The notes beneath the pieces were generated by a model, which saw nothing but the letters and a program-made list of their open reading frames with translations, did not search any database and was not told where the DNA came from. Positions 16,795 to 26,395 of a DNA stretch of 64,000 bases are shown here, one piece after another; positions within the stretch are counted from its first letter, which is position 1, and the number at the start of each line of letters is the position of its first letter. Origin of the DNA: Alphaproteobacteria bacterium (GTDB taxonomy: Bacteria > Pseudomonadota > Alphaproteobacteria > MPNO01 > UBA2964). The position numbers and the translations under genes were made by a program. The stretch is from the NCBI GenBank assembly GCA_012103315.1, contig WLWZ01000007.1, forward strand, positions 62,001 through 126,000, read 5' to 3'.

Positions 16795-17604
16795 CTAGAA
16801 ATGCCGGTCGATAAAGCGAATTATTCGTTTAGCGACACCATGTCGATACAGGTCAATATGTCCTGCAGCGGGGATAAACATGCCTTCTTTAGGCTCATTC
16901 GCCGCCGCGAAGAGACGCCTGCCAAATTCAACGCCGACCACACGGTCGCGTTCTCCGTGAATAACAAAAAGCGGAACCTGAATGCTCTGGATCCGAGACA
17001 AGGAATCAAATCGGTCCCTCACTAGTGATCGTACGGGGAAAATCGGAAACCGTGATGCCGCAACATCAGCAATCGATGTATAGGGAGCTTCTAGGATAAC
17101 TGCACCTGCACGACCTTTCGACGCCAAATAAACTGCAATGCCCGTTCCGAGCGATTCACCATATAAAACCCGGCGTTTCTTAGTGATCCCTTTTTCTTCA
17201 AGAAACTTCATTGCACCGCGGGCATCGGCATATAACCCACCTTCTGTTGGTGACCCTGTATTCCCGCTATAACCGCGATAAGCCAGCAAGAGAACGCCAT
17301 AGCCGTTATCCAAGAGCGGTCGCACCTTAAAGTTTCGGTATCCGATTCTACCGCCGTTACCATGAAAAAAGGCGACAACCGGCTTATCAACTGAAGAAGG
17401 CTTCGCCCACCACGCTAAGAGCGAGAGGCCGTCTTCCGTCTTGATTTTTACCGGATCCATTTCTGGCAACCCAACTCGTTCCGGGGATTGCGTCCCCGAG
17501 GATGGGTGATACATCACCGACCGTTGAAAGAAATAAAGCCCAGCAACTATCAATGCATAGAAAGCCACCAAAACACCGAGAAACTTTAGCGTTGCAGAAA
17601 TCAA
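16795..17604 (-). CDS. alpha/beta hydrolase (BEM46/ABHD13-like)
   Basis: A 269-residue alpha/beta hydrolase with an N-terminal membrane anchor (residues 7-26). The catalytic triad is readable: S151 in 'GESLGTG', D220 in 'HGERDRVV' and H249 in 'AAGHIDLY'. An oxyanion-type 'FFHGNGG' lies near residue 80. This arrangement matches membrane-bound BEM46/YqkD-like hydrolases, probably facing the periplasm or inner membrane. The substrate is not known. Confidence 0.82.
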   Translation of the reverse strand: MISATLKFLGVLVAFYALIVAGLYFFQRSVMYHPSSGTQSPERVGLPEMDPVKIKTEDGLSLLAWWAKPSSVDKPVVAFFHGNGGRIGYRNFKVRPLLDNGYGVLLLAYRGYSGNTGSPTEGGLYADARGAMKFLEEKGITKKRRVLYGESLGTGIAVYLASKGRAGAVILEAPYTSIADVAASRFPIFPVRSLVRDRFDSLSRIQSIQVPLFVIHGERDRVVGVEFGRRLFAAANEPKEGMFIPAAGHIDLYRHGVAKRIIRFIDRHF

Positions 17605-17638
17605 TGTTTAGGCACTTCAAACATTAATTTCTGTTCCC

Positions 17639-18433
17639 CTACTCCGCAGCGATGGGCGGTGTTGCAGCAAAGTTCTTTGGCAATTTTGTAAAGTCAGTCA
17701 GTAATGAACCAAAGCCCTCGACTGTATCTTCGATGCCATTGTCACGGAGTGCATACCAGTAGGTAGTAGTATTAATCGCCAGGACTGGTTTGCGCAGCAT
17801 CTTCTCGGCCATGCCCGCCAATCGCGCCATCGCCAAGTTTGTACCGACCTGAACAATTGCCTCTACATCATCACCGTTAATTTCCATGATGGCTTCGGCC
17901 AATTCATCTTCGGATACATGCGCGATTTGAACAGGACTGTTACATTTGAGCCCTTTAAGCCGAACAACTTCAAAGCCGCAATCTGTAAAGAACTGCAATA
18001 CGTTTTTATCACCAACCGGCCAATAAGGCGTGATTACAGCGATCTTTTTAATATCTCCGTAGCACTTCAAGGCAGCTTGACAGGCATCGGAGCCCATTGC
18101 GACGCCTAATCCCGAGAGTTTCTCCATCCGCGCCTTAAGCTCAATACTAGGTTGTAGCCCGCCCCAGAAGGTCTCTGAAGACATACCCATTACAATATAA
18201 TCAGGATGGCATGTAAGAATACGGTGAACCGCGTTATCCATCTCAAGACGGATATTCTCCATAAGCTTGTTAAAATCTTCGTCGCTTTCTACCGGGTCAT
18301 CAGGAATCCAGACCCGTGAGAAATGATTGGTTATGCCCCGTGGACGCATATCTTCAAACTCGGGCTGAACCGACGTATTTGTGGAAGGCGCGATCACACC
18401 AAATTTGCTGCGCCAACCTAGCGAATCTACCAT
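17639..18433 (-). CDS. Asp/Glu racemase-maleate isomerase fold protein lacking both usual cysteines
   Basis: A 264-residue protein with the fold signatures of the maleate isomerase/arylmalonate decarboxylase branch: 'GVIAPSTNTSVQPE' at the N-terminus, 'IAVITPYWPVGDKNV' in the middle and 'PVLAINTTTYWYALR' near the end. The two catalytic cysteines of maleate isomerases should lie near residues 84 and 197, but the sequence has 'MGMSSETFWGG' and 'QVGTNLAMARL' there. The reaction may therefore differ from isomerisation. It is the last gene of a four-gene minus-strand run, 6 bp after an isochorismatase-type amidase. Confidence 0.75.
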   Translation of the reverse strand: MVDSLGWRSKFGVIAPSTNTSVQPEFEDMRPRGITNHFSRVWIPDDPVESDEDFNKLMENIRLEMDNAVHRILTCHPDYIVMGMSSETFWGGLQPSIELKARMEKLSGLGVAMGSDACQAALKCYGDIKKIAVITPYWPVGDKNVLQFFTDCGFEVVRLKGLKCNSPVQIAHVSEDELAEAIMEINGDDVEAIVQVGTNLAMARLAGMAEKMLRKPVLAINTTTYWYALRDNGIEDTVEGFGSLLTDFTKLPKNFAATPPIAAE

Positions 18434-18439
18434 GTCCGA

Positions 18440-19108
18440 TTATCCTTCATTTCCTGAGGTTTGTGCTTGTCCTGGATACAATGCATCGAGTTCTTCCAAA
18501 ACCTCCGCCAGAGGCATCACATCGGCATATTTTTGATCCATATCGAATAAATTGGCTTCATGCGGCCCTTCAGCGCGATCACCGGAGCATTCCCTCGGAA
18601 CAATAGGACGGAAGCCATTACCCATGCCATCCACGACAGTTGCCCGAACACACCCAGATGTCGTGCATCCAGTTACAATTGCCGTGTCAACGCCCTTCAT
18701 GGCCAGCCAACTGGCCAGATCCGTACCAAAGAATGCCGATGGATTGCGTTTCTCAACGACACGTTCTCCGGCTCTTGGTTCCAGTTGATCAACAACCTGA
18801 GCGGCATGACTTCCACGAACCAATCCTGCGCGCATCCGTGGCATTTTGAGATTAAAAATGCCGTCTTCAGCGCCGTCCTCAGAATAACAATGAACCGTAT
18901 AGGCAATCGGCAGGCCAAGGTGACGTGCCTTAGCCAACAGGATCTCGGTATTATCAATCGCGTCCTGAATATTGCCGCCACCAAAAGCATCGGGATCATT
19001 AAATCCATTGATAAAATCAACGATTATAAGTGCCGGGTTTTTACCAAAACCCATACGAGCACCAAGCCCCTGCTTTTCATAAATATCTAGATCATCTTCC
19101 TTGGCCAC
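18440..19108 (-). CDS. isochorismatase-family amidase (N-carbamoylsarcosine amidase-like)
   Basis: A 222-residue cysteine hydrolase. The catalytic Asp-Lys-Cys set is readable as D31 (LIIVDFINGF), K120 (VVEKRNPSAFFGTDL) and C153 (TTSGCVRATVVD). The 'SAFFGT' and 'TSGCVRAT' motifs are those of the N-carbamoylsarcosine amidase/maleamate amidase branch. GTG start with GAGGAG at good spacing. Its pairing with a maleate isomerase-like gene recalls the NicF/NicE steps of nicotinate breakdown, but that is an inference from gene pairing only. Confidence 0.82.
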   Translation of the reverse strand: MAKEDDLDIYEKQGLGARMGFGKNPALIIVDFINGFNDPDAFGGGNIQDAIDNTEILLAKARHLGLPIAYTVHCYSEDGAEDGIFNLKMPRMRAGLVRGSHAAQVVDQLEPRAGERVVEKRNPSAFFGTDLASWLAMKGVDTAIVTGCTTSGCVRATVVDGMGNGFRPIVPRECSGDRAEGPHEANLFDMDQKYADVMPLAEVLEELDALYPGQAQTSGNEG

Positions 19109-19132
19109 TGCATCGTCTCCTCGTAAAGTTCC

Positions 19133-20392
19133 TCAGGCAGACGATACACTGCGTTGCCGGGTGAACACCACCGTGATTACCGATACTGCGATAGCGATAG
19201 CCAAAAGGATGTAATAGAGCTGCGGTTGGTCCAAATCCATGATCCAGCCAAACAGAATAGGACCAATAAAATTACCGATGCTCATACCTGTCGACGTGAA
19301 TCCAAAGGCAACACCGGCAGAACCTTCCGGTGCTGATTTACGCGTTAGAAGATCCCTCGATGGGCTGCTAATGCCATAAAATAACCCGCTTAACAGCATA
19401 CCCGCGACCATGACTACGAGCAGGCCGCCACCAAATGCTAGCGCTAAGACGGCCCCCGCCATGGCAAGAACACCAATCGAGGCCACAAGGTTATGCCGTT
19501 CAGTCTGGTCGGCAAGCCAACCGCCAATTAAAACACCACCTGACAGAGCGACCAAGTGCGCTGTCAAGATTCCGCCGGCGAAGTCTTTTTCGACATCATA
19601 CAGCGTGACGTTTGCGACAATCGAAAAAGACATGATTCCCGCAGTCGCCATCGCTGTCAGCAAATAGAACAAAGACATCATGACCAAAGGTAGCGAAAAC
19701 ATAACCGCCAAATTGTCGCGTATGCTCAAATTAGCCGATTTACCGCCAACCGGTATATTTGTAACACCCTTGCCATCGTCCAAATAACTCGAGCGCGAAA
19801 GCATAACAACCGTAACGATGGTTCCGACAATACCAACAATAGAAAGCGCCGTGCGCCAATCTGTCAGGTGTGCAAGGGGCAGCATGACAAGCGATGCCCC
19901 GGCCCACCCGAGATACCCCATAAAGGAATGGATACTAACTGCGCGACCAAAAATACTGTCATCGAGTTTGGCTGCCAAAATTGAGAAATCCGCCGGATGG
20001 AAAACGCTATTGCCTATCCCAGCGATGCCAAACAGAAAAAACAATTCCCAATAACCGCTCGTAAAGCCTGCTAGAAGCAGGCAAATGCTCATGACACCCA
20101 TACCACCGATCAAAATAAGACGGGCACCATAGCGATCAACGAGTATTCCGGCGGGAATCTGACCAATCGCCGTCGTGGCAGCGAAGGCCGACACGACGGC
20201 TCCTAGCGCCGTCCAACTTACATCAAGTTCCGGTTTGACCAGTAAAAATAGCGGCGGCAATGCCAGCATCACAAAGTGGCTAAAAAAATGCCCTGCGCTG
20301 ATCAGGCCGAGAACCCAACGGCGCGTTTGCCCACTGACATCAACTACTGTCGCCAAAATCCAACCCCATTTAAGAAAGGTGCTGACCGGCAT
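19133..20392 (-). CDS. MFS transporter (operon of SDR and amidase)
   Basis: A 419-residue major facilitator protein with about 12 membrane helices and the loop motif 'GILVDRYGARLIL'. Its start overlaps the end of the upstream SDR gene by 23 nt, so the two are translated from one message. A TTG at 20356 is a possible alternative start. It probably imports the compound handled by the SDR, amidase and racemase-fold enzymes, which is inferred from position. Confidence 0.75.
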   Translation of the reverse strand: MPVSTFLKWGWILATVVDVSGQTRRWVLGLISAGHFFSHFVMLALPPLFLLVKPELDVSWTALGAVVSAFAATTAIGQIPAGILVDRYGARLILIGGMGVMSICLLLAGFTSGYWELFFLFGIAGIGNSVFHPADFSILAAKLDDSIFGRAVSIHSFMGYLGWAGASLVMLPLAHLTDWRTALSIVGIVGTIVTVVMLSRSSYLDDGKGVTNIPVGGKSANLSIRDNLAVMFSLPLVMMSLFYLLTAMATAGIMSFSIVANVTLYDVEKDFAGGILTAHLVALSGGVLIGGWLADQTERHNLVASIGVLAMAGAVLALAFGGGLLVVMVAGMLLSGLFYGISSPSRDLLTRKSAPEGSAGVAFGFTSTGMSIGNFIGPILFGWIMDLDQPQLYYILLAIAIAVSVITVVFTRQRSVSSA

Positions 20393-21146
20393 CCATTCTA
20401 AGAGCTTCTCCGGTCATATGGGTCGCATCTTCTATCAGCCATAAGGCTGTTTTGGCTACATCAATCGGCATAACAGGTTTGCGTAGCGGGAACTCGGTTT
20501 CTGCTTCTTGTACCCGCCGCTGATAGTTTTCTTCGTCCATGATTCTTCTTGTCCAATTACCCAAAAGACCGCCCGGACAAATCGCATTAACTCTTATTTC
20601 AGGTGCTAGTTGCCGTGCCAGCGCCATTGTCAGATTATTTAAGGCGCCTTTCGATGCTGCATAGGCAATGGAACTGCCATTGCCGACCAAGGCCCCTAAA
20701 GAGGAAATATTGACGACGGCTGCATCGCCGGACGCCCTAAGATGTGGTGCTGCCGCCCGTGTCATCTGGAAGTTTCCAACGACGTTCACCGCATACATGT
20801 CGTGGAAATCATCTGCGGATAGACCTTCAAGATCTCCAGCAGGGACAACTTTGGTCACAGCCGCATTGTTAACCAAGACATCGAGCCTACCCCACCTGTC
20901 AATGGCTGCTTTGACCATCTTTCGGCAATCGTCATCTTTAGAAACGTCGCCTTGGACGGCAAAGCTATCAACGCCATGCGCCCGACAAGCCGCAACGGTT
21001 TCTTCTGCCCCATCAAAATTTGTGACGTAGTTAACGACAACATTGCATCCTTTTGATGCAATTAATTTTGCCGATTCCGCGCCGATACCCACAACTGACG
21101 ATGAGCCAGTGACAATCGCTGCCCGTCCATTGATATCCATTGTCAT
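20370..21146 (-). CDS. short-chain dehydrogenase/reductase
   Basis: A 258-residue classical SDR. The nucleotide-binding glycine motif appears as 'TGSSSVVGIGAE' (residues 14-25), 'NNAA' follows at about residue 92, and the catalytic Ser and Tyr-Lys are in 'NISSLG' and 'YAASK'. AGGAGG lies just before the two possible ATGs (21146 and 21140). It heads a minus-strand operon with an MFS carrier, an amidase and an Asp/Glu-racemase-fold enzyme. The substrate is unknown. Confidence 0.85.
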   Translation of the reverse strand: MTMDINGRAAIVTGSSSVVGIGAESAKLIASKGCNVVVNYVTNFDGAEETVAACRAHGVDSFAVQGDVSKDDDCRKMVKAAIDRWGRLDVLVNNAAVTKVVPAGDLEGLSADDFHDMYAVNVVGNFQMTRAAAPHLRASGDAAVVNISSLGALVGNGSSIAYAASKGALNNLTMALARQLAPEIRVNAICPGGLLGNWTRRIMDEENYQRRVQEAETEFPLRKPVMPIDVAKTALWLIEDATHMTGEALRMDAGQHLS

Positions 21147-21219
21147 CCCCCTCCTTTACCGTTTGTCCACGGTAGCGGAGGGTCGTAGGTACGAAAAGGG
21201 GAAAGCCCCGCCTTAGGGT

Positions 21220-22494
21220 CTAGTCTGATCGACGACTGAGATTTCTTTCGGCAGGTAATCTTAGAGTTGCTGTGGTGCCGTTACCGGGAGAACTATCGAG
21301 CGATAATTCACCCCCATGAAGTTCGATCATAGCGCGAACCAGAGGAAGACCAAGACCGGTTCCCTGATTTTCGCGAGCGAGGGCACTGTCCACCTGCCCA
21401 AAGGGTGTCAACACCTTGTCCATGTCCTCTGGCGCAATGCCTATACCACTATCTTGCACCACCACCTCAATATCGCCATCGGCAAGAACCTGCGCCCCAA
21501 TCCTTATATCACCGCTCCCGGGCGTAAATTTGATCGCGTTGGAGGTCAAGTTGAGAAGGATCTGTTTAAGACCACGTTGATCAGCAAACAATTTGGGAAA
21601 CTCTGCCGGAAGCGAGATTTCAATTTCCAGTCCCTTTTCTTCCGCCCGCCCTTTGGTGAGGTTGCGGACTGCGCTGAGTATCTTCGAAAGATCGGCTTCC
21701 TCTTCGACAAGTTCAAATTTGCCAGCCTCAACTTTCGATAGGTCCAGGATGTCATTAATAATTTCAAGCAGATGAGAACCGCTATTGTAAATATCCCGTA
21801 CATATTCAAGATATTGTGGCACTTGCAGCGGACCAAACATCTCATCCTTGATTACTTCCGAGAATCCCATAATCGCATTTAATGGTGTCCGGAGTTCATG
21901 GCTCATATTCGCCAGAAATTCGCTTTTTGTCCGGTTCGCAGAATCAGCAGATTCCTTCGCCTGATGAATTTGTCGAGTAATCTCTGCATAACGCGCTGTG
22001 CTTGTCTCCAGCGTTTGCTCAAGTTTATTTATATGGTCCTGGAGCTTTCTTTCAGAAATCCGCCTTTCGGTAACGTCCCTCAGGAGTAAGAACGCAGCTG
22101 GCGAACCTTCCCAGTTTACAAAACCACCATAAATATCCACTTCCACGAGGTTGCCATCACAACGAAGTACTTTCGAATGTCCGAGAAATCTCGTTCCCTG
22201 ATCTGGCGCGAGAGACCAATCCGGGAGCGGAACCAAAATTTCCTCCACTCGACGCCCGACAACGGCATCTTTATCCACCGCCGCTAATAAATTGGCACAC
22301 AAATTATTTGCATAGATAATTTCCGCGGCCCGATTGATCATCACCGCATCGGGCAAAAGCTCAAAAACCGAATCCGCATCCATCGCCCGGTTAATCGCGC
22401 CAGCGTTGGCAGGTTGTTGTGTCTCTGCTGTTGGAAACTCCGACAGATCAGAGTCACGACGGAAAAGCGATGTGGTGTTCGAAATTCGTGTCAT
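21220..22494 (-). CDS. soluble PAS-domain sensor histidine kinase
   Basis: A 424-residue kinase without membrane segments. A PAS domain spans about residues 38-145 ('LLPDAVMINRAAEIIYANN'), a coiled-coil linker follows to about 185, and a HisKA dimerisation box 'LANMSHELRTPLNAIMGFS' carries the phospho-accepting histidine near residue 198. The HATPase part has N ('NLTSNAIKFTPG'), G1 ('DSGIGIAPED') and G2 ('GTGLGLPLV') boxes. No response regulator is next to it, so the partner lies elsewhere. The ATG at 22494 is preferred to a GTG two codons earlier. Confidence 0.85.
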   Translation of the reverse strand: MTRISNTTSLFRRDSDLSEFPTAETQQPANAGAINRAMDADSVFELLPDAVMINRAAEIIYANNLCANLLAAVDKDAVVGRRVEEILVPLPDWSLAPDQGTRFLGHSKVLRCDGNLVEVDIYGGFVNWEGSPAAFLLLRDVTERRISERKLQDHINKLEQTLETSTARYAEITRQIHQAKESADSANRTKSEFLANMSHELRTPLNAIMGFSEVIKDEMFGPLQVPQYLEYVRDIYNSGSHLLEIINDILDLSKVEAGKFELVEEEADLSKILSAVRNLTKGRAEEKGLEIEISLPAEFPKLFADQRGLKQILLNLTSNAIKFTPGSGDIRIGAQVLADGDIEVVVQDSGIGIAPEDMDKVLTPFGQVDSALARENQGTGLGLPLVRAMIELHGGELSLDSSPGNGTTATLRLPAERNLSRRSD

Positions 22495-22619
22495 CACCAC
22501 GAATCTGACAGATAACGGTAAACCGTTCTTTAACCCTACTGATTTTAAAGAGAACTTTCTAAAATCCTGATTTACAACAAATTATTGGGATTTCATCATG
22601 CAGAACGTTGTCTATACTT

Positions 22620-24305
22620 CTAAGTTCTGTTCTTTACCTTGGCCCAACTATCGCGCAATCCAACGGTGCGATTAAAGACCAATTGATTTTCGTCAGAATC
22701 TTTGTCGCGACAGAAGTATCCGGTACGCTCAAATTGGATCGCGGTGTCTGGCGTGGACTCCACCAGAGATGGTTCCACCATACATCCTGACAAATGCTCC
22801 ACAGAATTGGGGTTTACGTTCTCAAGAAAATCTTGTGAATTGCCGCCCTCGGGTTCTTCGAAGAGCGGTTCGTAGAGATTAATTTCAGCTGGGATCGCAT
22901 GGGCAGCCGACACCCAATGAATTGTTCCCCTCACTTTACGACCATCCGGCGCATTGCCGCCTTTCGTTTCTGGGTCGTATGTGCACCGCAATTCAATAAC
23001 GTCACCCGACGCATCTTTGATTACGTCAGTACAGGTTACAAAATAGGCAAACCGTAATCGAACCTCACGACCTGGACCCAGTCGAAAAAATTTCTTCGGA
23101 GGGTCCTCCATGAAATCATCGCGCTCAACATATAGCTCTCGTGAAAACGGAACCATTCTCGTTCCCGCCGTCTCATCACCTGGATGATTAACCGCGACCA
23201 ATACTTCAGATTCTCCCTCAGGGTAATTCTCAATCACCAGCTTCAATGGTCTTAAAACCCCCATTCGACGTACTGCGTGTTCGTTCAGATAGTCGCGAAT
23301 ACAGTGATCCAGCATCGCAGCCTCGACGAGGCCTTCAGTTTTCGAAATTGCCAGTCGTGAAACAAAATCACGAATGGCTTCCGGGGGCACGCCGCGTCGA
23401 CGTAACCCCGAAACAGTCGGCATACGGGGGTCATCCCAACCAGAAACTCTCTGTTCTTGCACCAGCTGGGTAAGTCGGCGTTTTGATAGAACAGTATTTG
23501 TGAGATTCAAGCGCGAAAACTCGTACTGTTGAGGCCGCGCAGGCACTGGAAGGTTCTCTATAAACCAATCATACAATGGTCGATGGTCTTCAAATTCCAG
23601 CGTACACAGTGAATGTGTAACGCCTTCTATTGCATCTGTCTGGCCATGCGCGAAATCATAGGTCGGATAAATTTTCCAACTATCACCCGTACGGGGGTGA
23701 GTTGCGCGCAAAATACGATACAACACAGGATCTCGCAGGTTGATATTGCCCGACGCCATATCAATTTTCGCTCGCAATACGTGGGTGCCGTCATCAAACT
23801 GGCCGTCTTTCATCCGCCGTAGCAAGTCGAGATTCTCTGCGGCATTTCTGTCTCGGTAAGGACTATTTTTACCCGGTTCCGTCAGCGTTCCACGATATTC
23901 ACGCATTTCTTCAGCGCTTAGATCATCGACATAGGCCTTCCCGGCCTCAACCAAATGCTCAGCATAGTCGTAAAGTTGATCAAAATTATCGGAGGCATAG
24001 TAAACATTTTCGCCCCAATTACAGCCAAGCCATTTAACATCACGCTGAATTGCATCAATGAATTCCTGATCCTCTTTCGCCGGATTTGTATCGTCGAAAC
24101 GCAGATGACATTCACCATCAAACTCGTTCGCGACACCGAAATTCAAACAAATGGATTTCGCATGGCCAATATGTAAATAACCGTTCGGCTCGGGGGGAAA
24201 GCGCGTCACGATTTTATGATGTTTACCAACTTCCAAATCCGTACGGATTTGTTCACGGATGAAATCCAACGGTTTTTCGTCTTCTGTATTATCGATCTCG
24301 CTCAT
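22620..24305 (-). CDS. glnS: glutaminyl-tRNA synthetase
   Basis: A 561-residue class I aminoacyl-tRNA synthetase that charges tRNA-Gln directly. The HIGH motif is '[12 protein letters not shown]' at residues 40-51 and the KMSKS-like loop is 'VLSKRRL'. Length and the '[15 protein letters not shown]' form are those of GlnRS rather than bacterial GluRS. Many alphaproteobacteria instead make Gln-tRNA through GatCAB; whether this genome has both routes cannot be seen here. The gene stands alone between the kinase and a lipoprotein gene. Confidence 0.9.
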   Translation of the reverse strand: MSEIDNTEDEKPLDFIREQIRTDLEVGKHHKIVTRFPPEPNGYLHIGHAKSICLNFGVANEFDGECHLRFDDTNPAKEDQEFIDAIQRDVKWLGCNWGENVYYASDNFDQLYDYAEHLVEAGKAYVDDLSAEEMREYRGTLTEPGKNSPYRDRNAAENLDLLRRMKDGQFDDGTHVLRAKIDMASGNINLRDPVLYRILRATHPRTGDSWKIYPTYDFAHGQTDAIEGVTHSLCTLEFEDHRPLYDWFIENLPVPARPQQYEFSRLNLTNTVLSKRRLTQLVQEQRVSGWDDPRMPTVSGLRRRGVPPEAIRDFVSRLAISKTEGLVEAAMLDHCIRDYLNEHAVRRMGVLRPLKLVIENYPEGESEVLVAVNHPGDETAGTRMVPFSRELYVERDDFMEDPPKKFFRLGPGREVRLRFAYFVTCTDVIKDASGDVIELRCTYDPETKGGNAPDGRKVRGTIHWVSAAHAIPAEINLYEPLFEEPEGGNSQDFLENVNPNSVEHLSGCMVEPSLVESTPDTAIQFERTGYFCRDKDSDENQLVFNRTVGLRDSWAKVKNRT

Positions 24306-24447
24306 ACCGGTCCTATGCCGAAATTGTTCTGGCGTGCGTATAGCACGGCTATTACCGAAGCGCTAAGAAGTTCGTTGAAGGAGTAAAAAATCATAACTAG
24401 AGTGTGACTTAGATAGTTTTTGCTACGCTGGATAGTAATGCGCACAG

Positions 24448-24900
24448 ATGAAATTTATTCTTATTTCCCTTTGTCTCTTGCTCGGCCTCACGGGTTGTAA
24501 AACAACGGACAACTATATTCTCTTAAACGAGAGATATGTCGACAACTCCTTTGATACAAAGAGGATTAAGTGGCGCGGCACTTTCCGAGACGCCATTTCC
24601 ATCTATTACGTGAAACTATATGACGATCATGGCACGCTCGGAGTTTGTGCAGCACGGGTAAGTGAACGGACAGGTGTTTTCGAAGACCTTACGAGCGAAT
24701 GGTTTGAGCAAGCTTTCGTTATCATCGGAAGACGACCTGGCAAACGCATTGCTTCCGCCCGGTTTATTAGCGACACCGACCCAGATCTTAAGAAGCACCA
24801 GATCAAAGCAAGGTGCATTAAGACAACAATACCTGTGACCCGTGACCTTTTACTATCTTCCGTGAGGATCAGTGGTGACGATCTGACCTGGTACTACTAA
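24448..24900 (+). CDS. small lipoprotein of unknown function
   Basis: A 150-residue protein with a lipoprotein signal: charged start, hydrophobic stretch and lipobox 'LTGC' with the lipidated cysteine at residue 17. The mature part is mixed alpha/beta and has three further cysteines, two of which (in 'GVCAARV' and 'KARCIK') could form a disulfide in the periplasm. I do not recognise a family. It stands alone. Confidence 0.6.
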   Translation: MKFILISLCLLLGLTGCKTTDNYILLNERYVDNSFDTKRIKWRGTFRDAISIYYVKLYDDHGTLGVCAARVSERTGVFEDLTSEWFEQAFVIIGRRPGKRIASARFISDTDPDLKKHQIKARCIKTTIPVTRDLLLSSVRISGDDLTWYY

Positions 24901-24917
24901 GCGACCCCACAAGAGAT

Positions 24918-25163
24918 TCAATTTTTGCCAATAATGTTCTTCATAAAGTAGTTGGCAACGGCTTTCGCGCCTGCGGCATTCAAGTGGCCATCAAATTTAA
25001 AATCGTGGTTTCCGATGCTCGCTGTATGTAATGCATCGAACAGTGAATGGCATTTCAGTTCATTTTTCTCACAAGCACCCTTCGCCAAATCGAATAGAAA
25101 ATCCTGTTTCCTAAAGACTTCTCCGTCAGAGTGAATGATCGGCGGATTCGGAGAAAGAGAGTA
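24918..25163 (-). pseudogene. C-terminal remnant of an SGNH-type hydrolase
   Basis: The minus strand from 25163 to a TGA at 24918 reads as an 81-codon protein tail that begins right after an in-frame TAA (25164-25166) and has no start codon of its own kind. It contains 'FKFDGHLNAAGAKAVANYF', the typical D-x-H-L block V of SGNH/GDSL hydrolases with the catalytic Asp and His. The N-terminal catalytic serine part is missing, and the next 75 bp run straight into an MFS gene on the other strand. It is a broken gene left by deletion or rearrangement. This explains the otherwise empty 24901-25237 gap. Confidence 0.7.
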
Positions 25164-25237
25164 TTACTGCTCCCTTATGAAACATAGACCAGCCACGCGC
25201 GGATACACCTCTACCAATTGCTTGCAGGGTCGCTACA

Positions 25238-26371
25238 TTGAATAACCAGAAACCTGTCTATGGTGTCGGCCCAACCCTGCTGTCGAGTGCAGTCTTGTCA
25301 CTCGCGCTGCTTGGTGATGTTCTGATATATGTCGTTTTGCCGGTCAACGCGCCATTGTTTGGAATTAATATTTTCTGGGTTGGTGTGTTACTCGCCGCAA
25401 ACCGTGTCACTCGAATTTTCACCCTTGGCGCCATTGGCTCCCTCGCTGAACGCGTCGGCCCTCGTAACCTAGCCATTGCAGCTTCGATTACAGCAACGGT
25501 CTCAACCCTAATCTACGGGCTCGGTGAAGGAGCATCCGTCTTGCTGGTCGGACGCATCCTCTGGGGACTGAGTTTCGCTTCCCTGGCGCTGCTCATATAT
25601 TCTTATGCGGTTGCAGATCGCAGCAAGGCCGGAACTCGTGTCGGACTCGGTCGCGCCATGCATTCAATTGGCCCTGCCTTGGTTGCCCTGACAGGTCCAT
25701 TCTTGGCCATTGAGTACGGCGCAAAGTTTGTTTTTGTCATTCTCGGCGTGATCACAGCGCTTAGCATTCCCATCGCCTTTCTGCTACCGAAGGAAGCGAA
25801 ACGCCGCAGACCACCAAAATCACATTGGCTGCCGAAGCCGAAGAAATTCGATCTGTTCCTCTTCACCGTTGGCCTGACGGTTGACGGCGTCTTTGCTGTC
25901 GCAATCACCTTATCGGTCGCAGAAACGAGTTCCATCAGCACGGCCATGATTACCGGTGGCGTCCTCGTCGGTATGCGCCGTGGCTTGGAAGTATTTTTGT
26001 CTCCCGTTAGCGGGATTCTCGGTGACCGTTACGGAACCCAAAGATTGCTGTTTATTTCCACCCTTGCGATGGCTATTGGATTTGTTCTCCTGGCCCTCGG
26101 CTTCTTCCATTCCGGCGGTGCTATCGTGGTAATAGGCAGAGCCTTTATCGCTTCCCTCTGGCCCGCCGAACTCGCCCACCGCATTCCAGATGAAGACATC
26201 ATGCATCGCCTCGCTGTTGGCCAAACCTGGCGCGATGTAGGTGCCGCAATCGGCCCATTAATCGTTGGCAGCATTCTAGCCCTGATGTCCCTGAGCGATA
26301 TATACTGGGTCACCGTCGTGATCGTTATCATCGGCCTGATCCTGCAAAAACGGCCACCGGTTACGCACTGA
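25238..26371 (+). CDS. MFS transporter
   Basis: A 377-residue major facilitator protein with about 11-12 membrane helices. A loop 2-3 motif appears as 'GSLAERVGPRN' and its second-half copy as 'GILGDRYGTQRL'. The start is a TTG at 25238 without a clear ribosome site, so the exact N-terminus is uncertain. It is followed after 24 bp by a TauD-type dioxygenase and may import that enzyme's substrate. Confidence 0.72.
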   Translation: MNNQKPVYGVGPTLLSSAVLSLALLGDVLIYVVLPVNAPLFGINIFWVGVLLAANRVTRIFTLGAIGSLAERVGPRNLAIAASITATVSTLIYGLGEGASVLLVGRILWGLSFASLALLIYSYAVADRSKAGTRVGLGRAMHSIGPALVALTGPFLAIEYGAKFVFVILGVITALSIPIAFLLPKEAKRRRPPKSHWLPKPKKFDLFLFTVGLTVDGVFAVAITLSVAETSSISTAMITGGVLVGMRRGLEVFLSPVSGILGDRYGTQRLLFISTLAMAIGFVLLALGFFHSGGAIVVIGRAFIASLWPAELAHRIPDEDIMHRLAVGQTWRDVGAAIGPLIVGSILALMSLSDIYWVTVVIVIIGLILQKRPPVTH

Positions 26372-26395
26372 TAACTGCTCATGCTTGAGGCCAAT

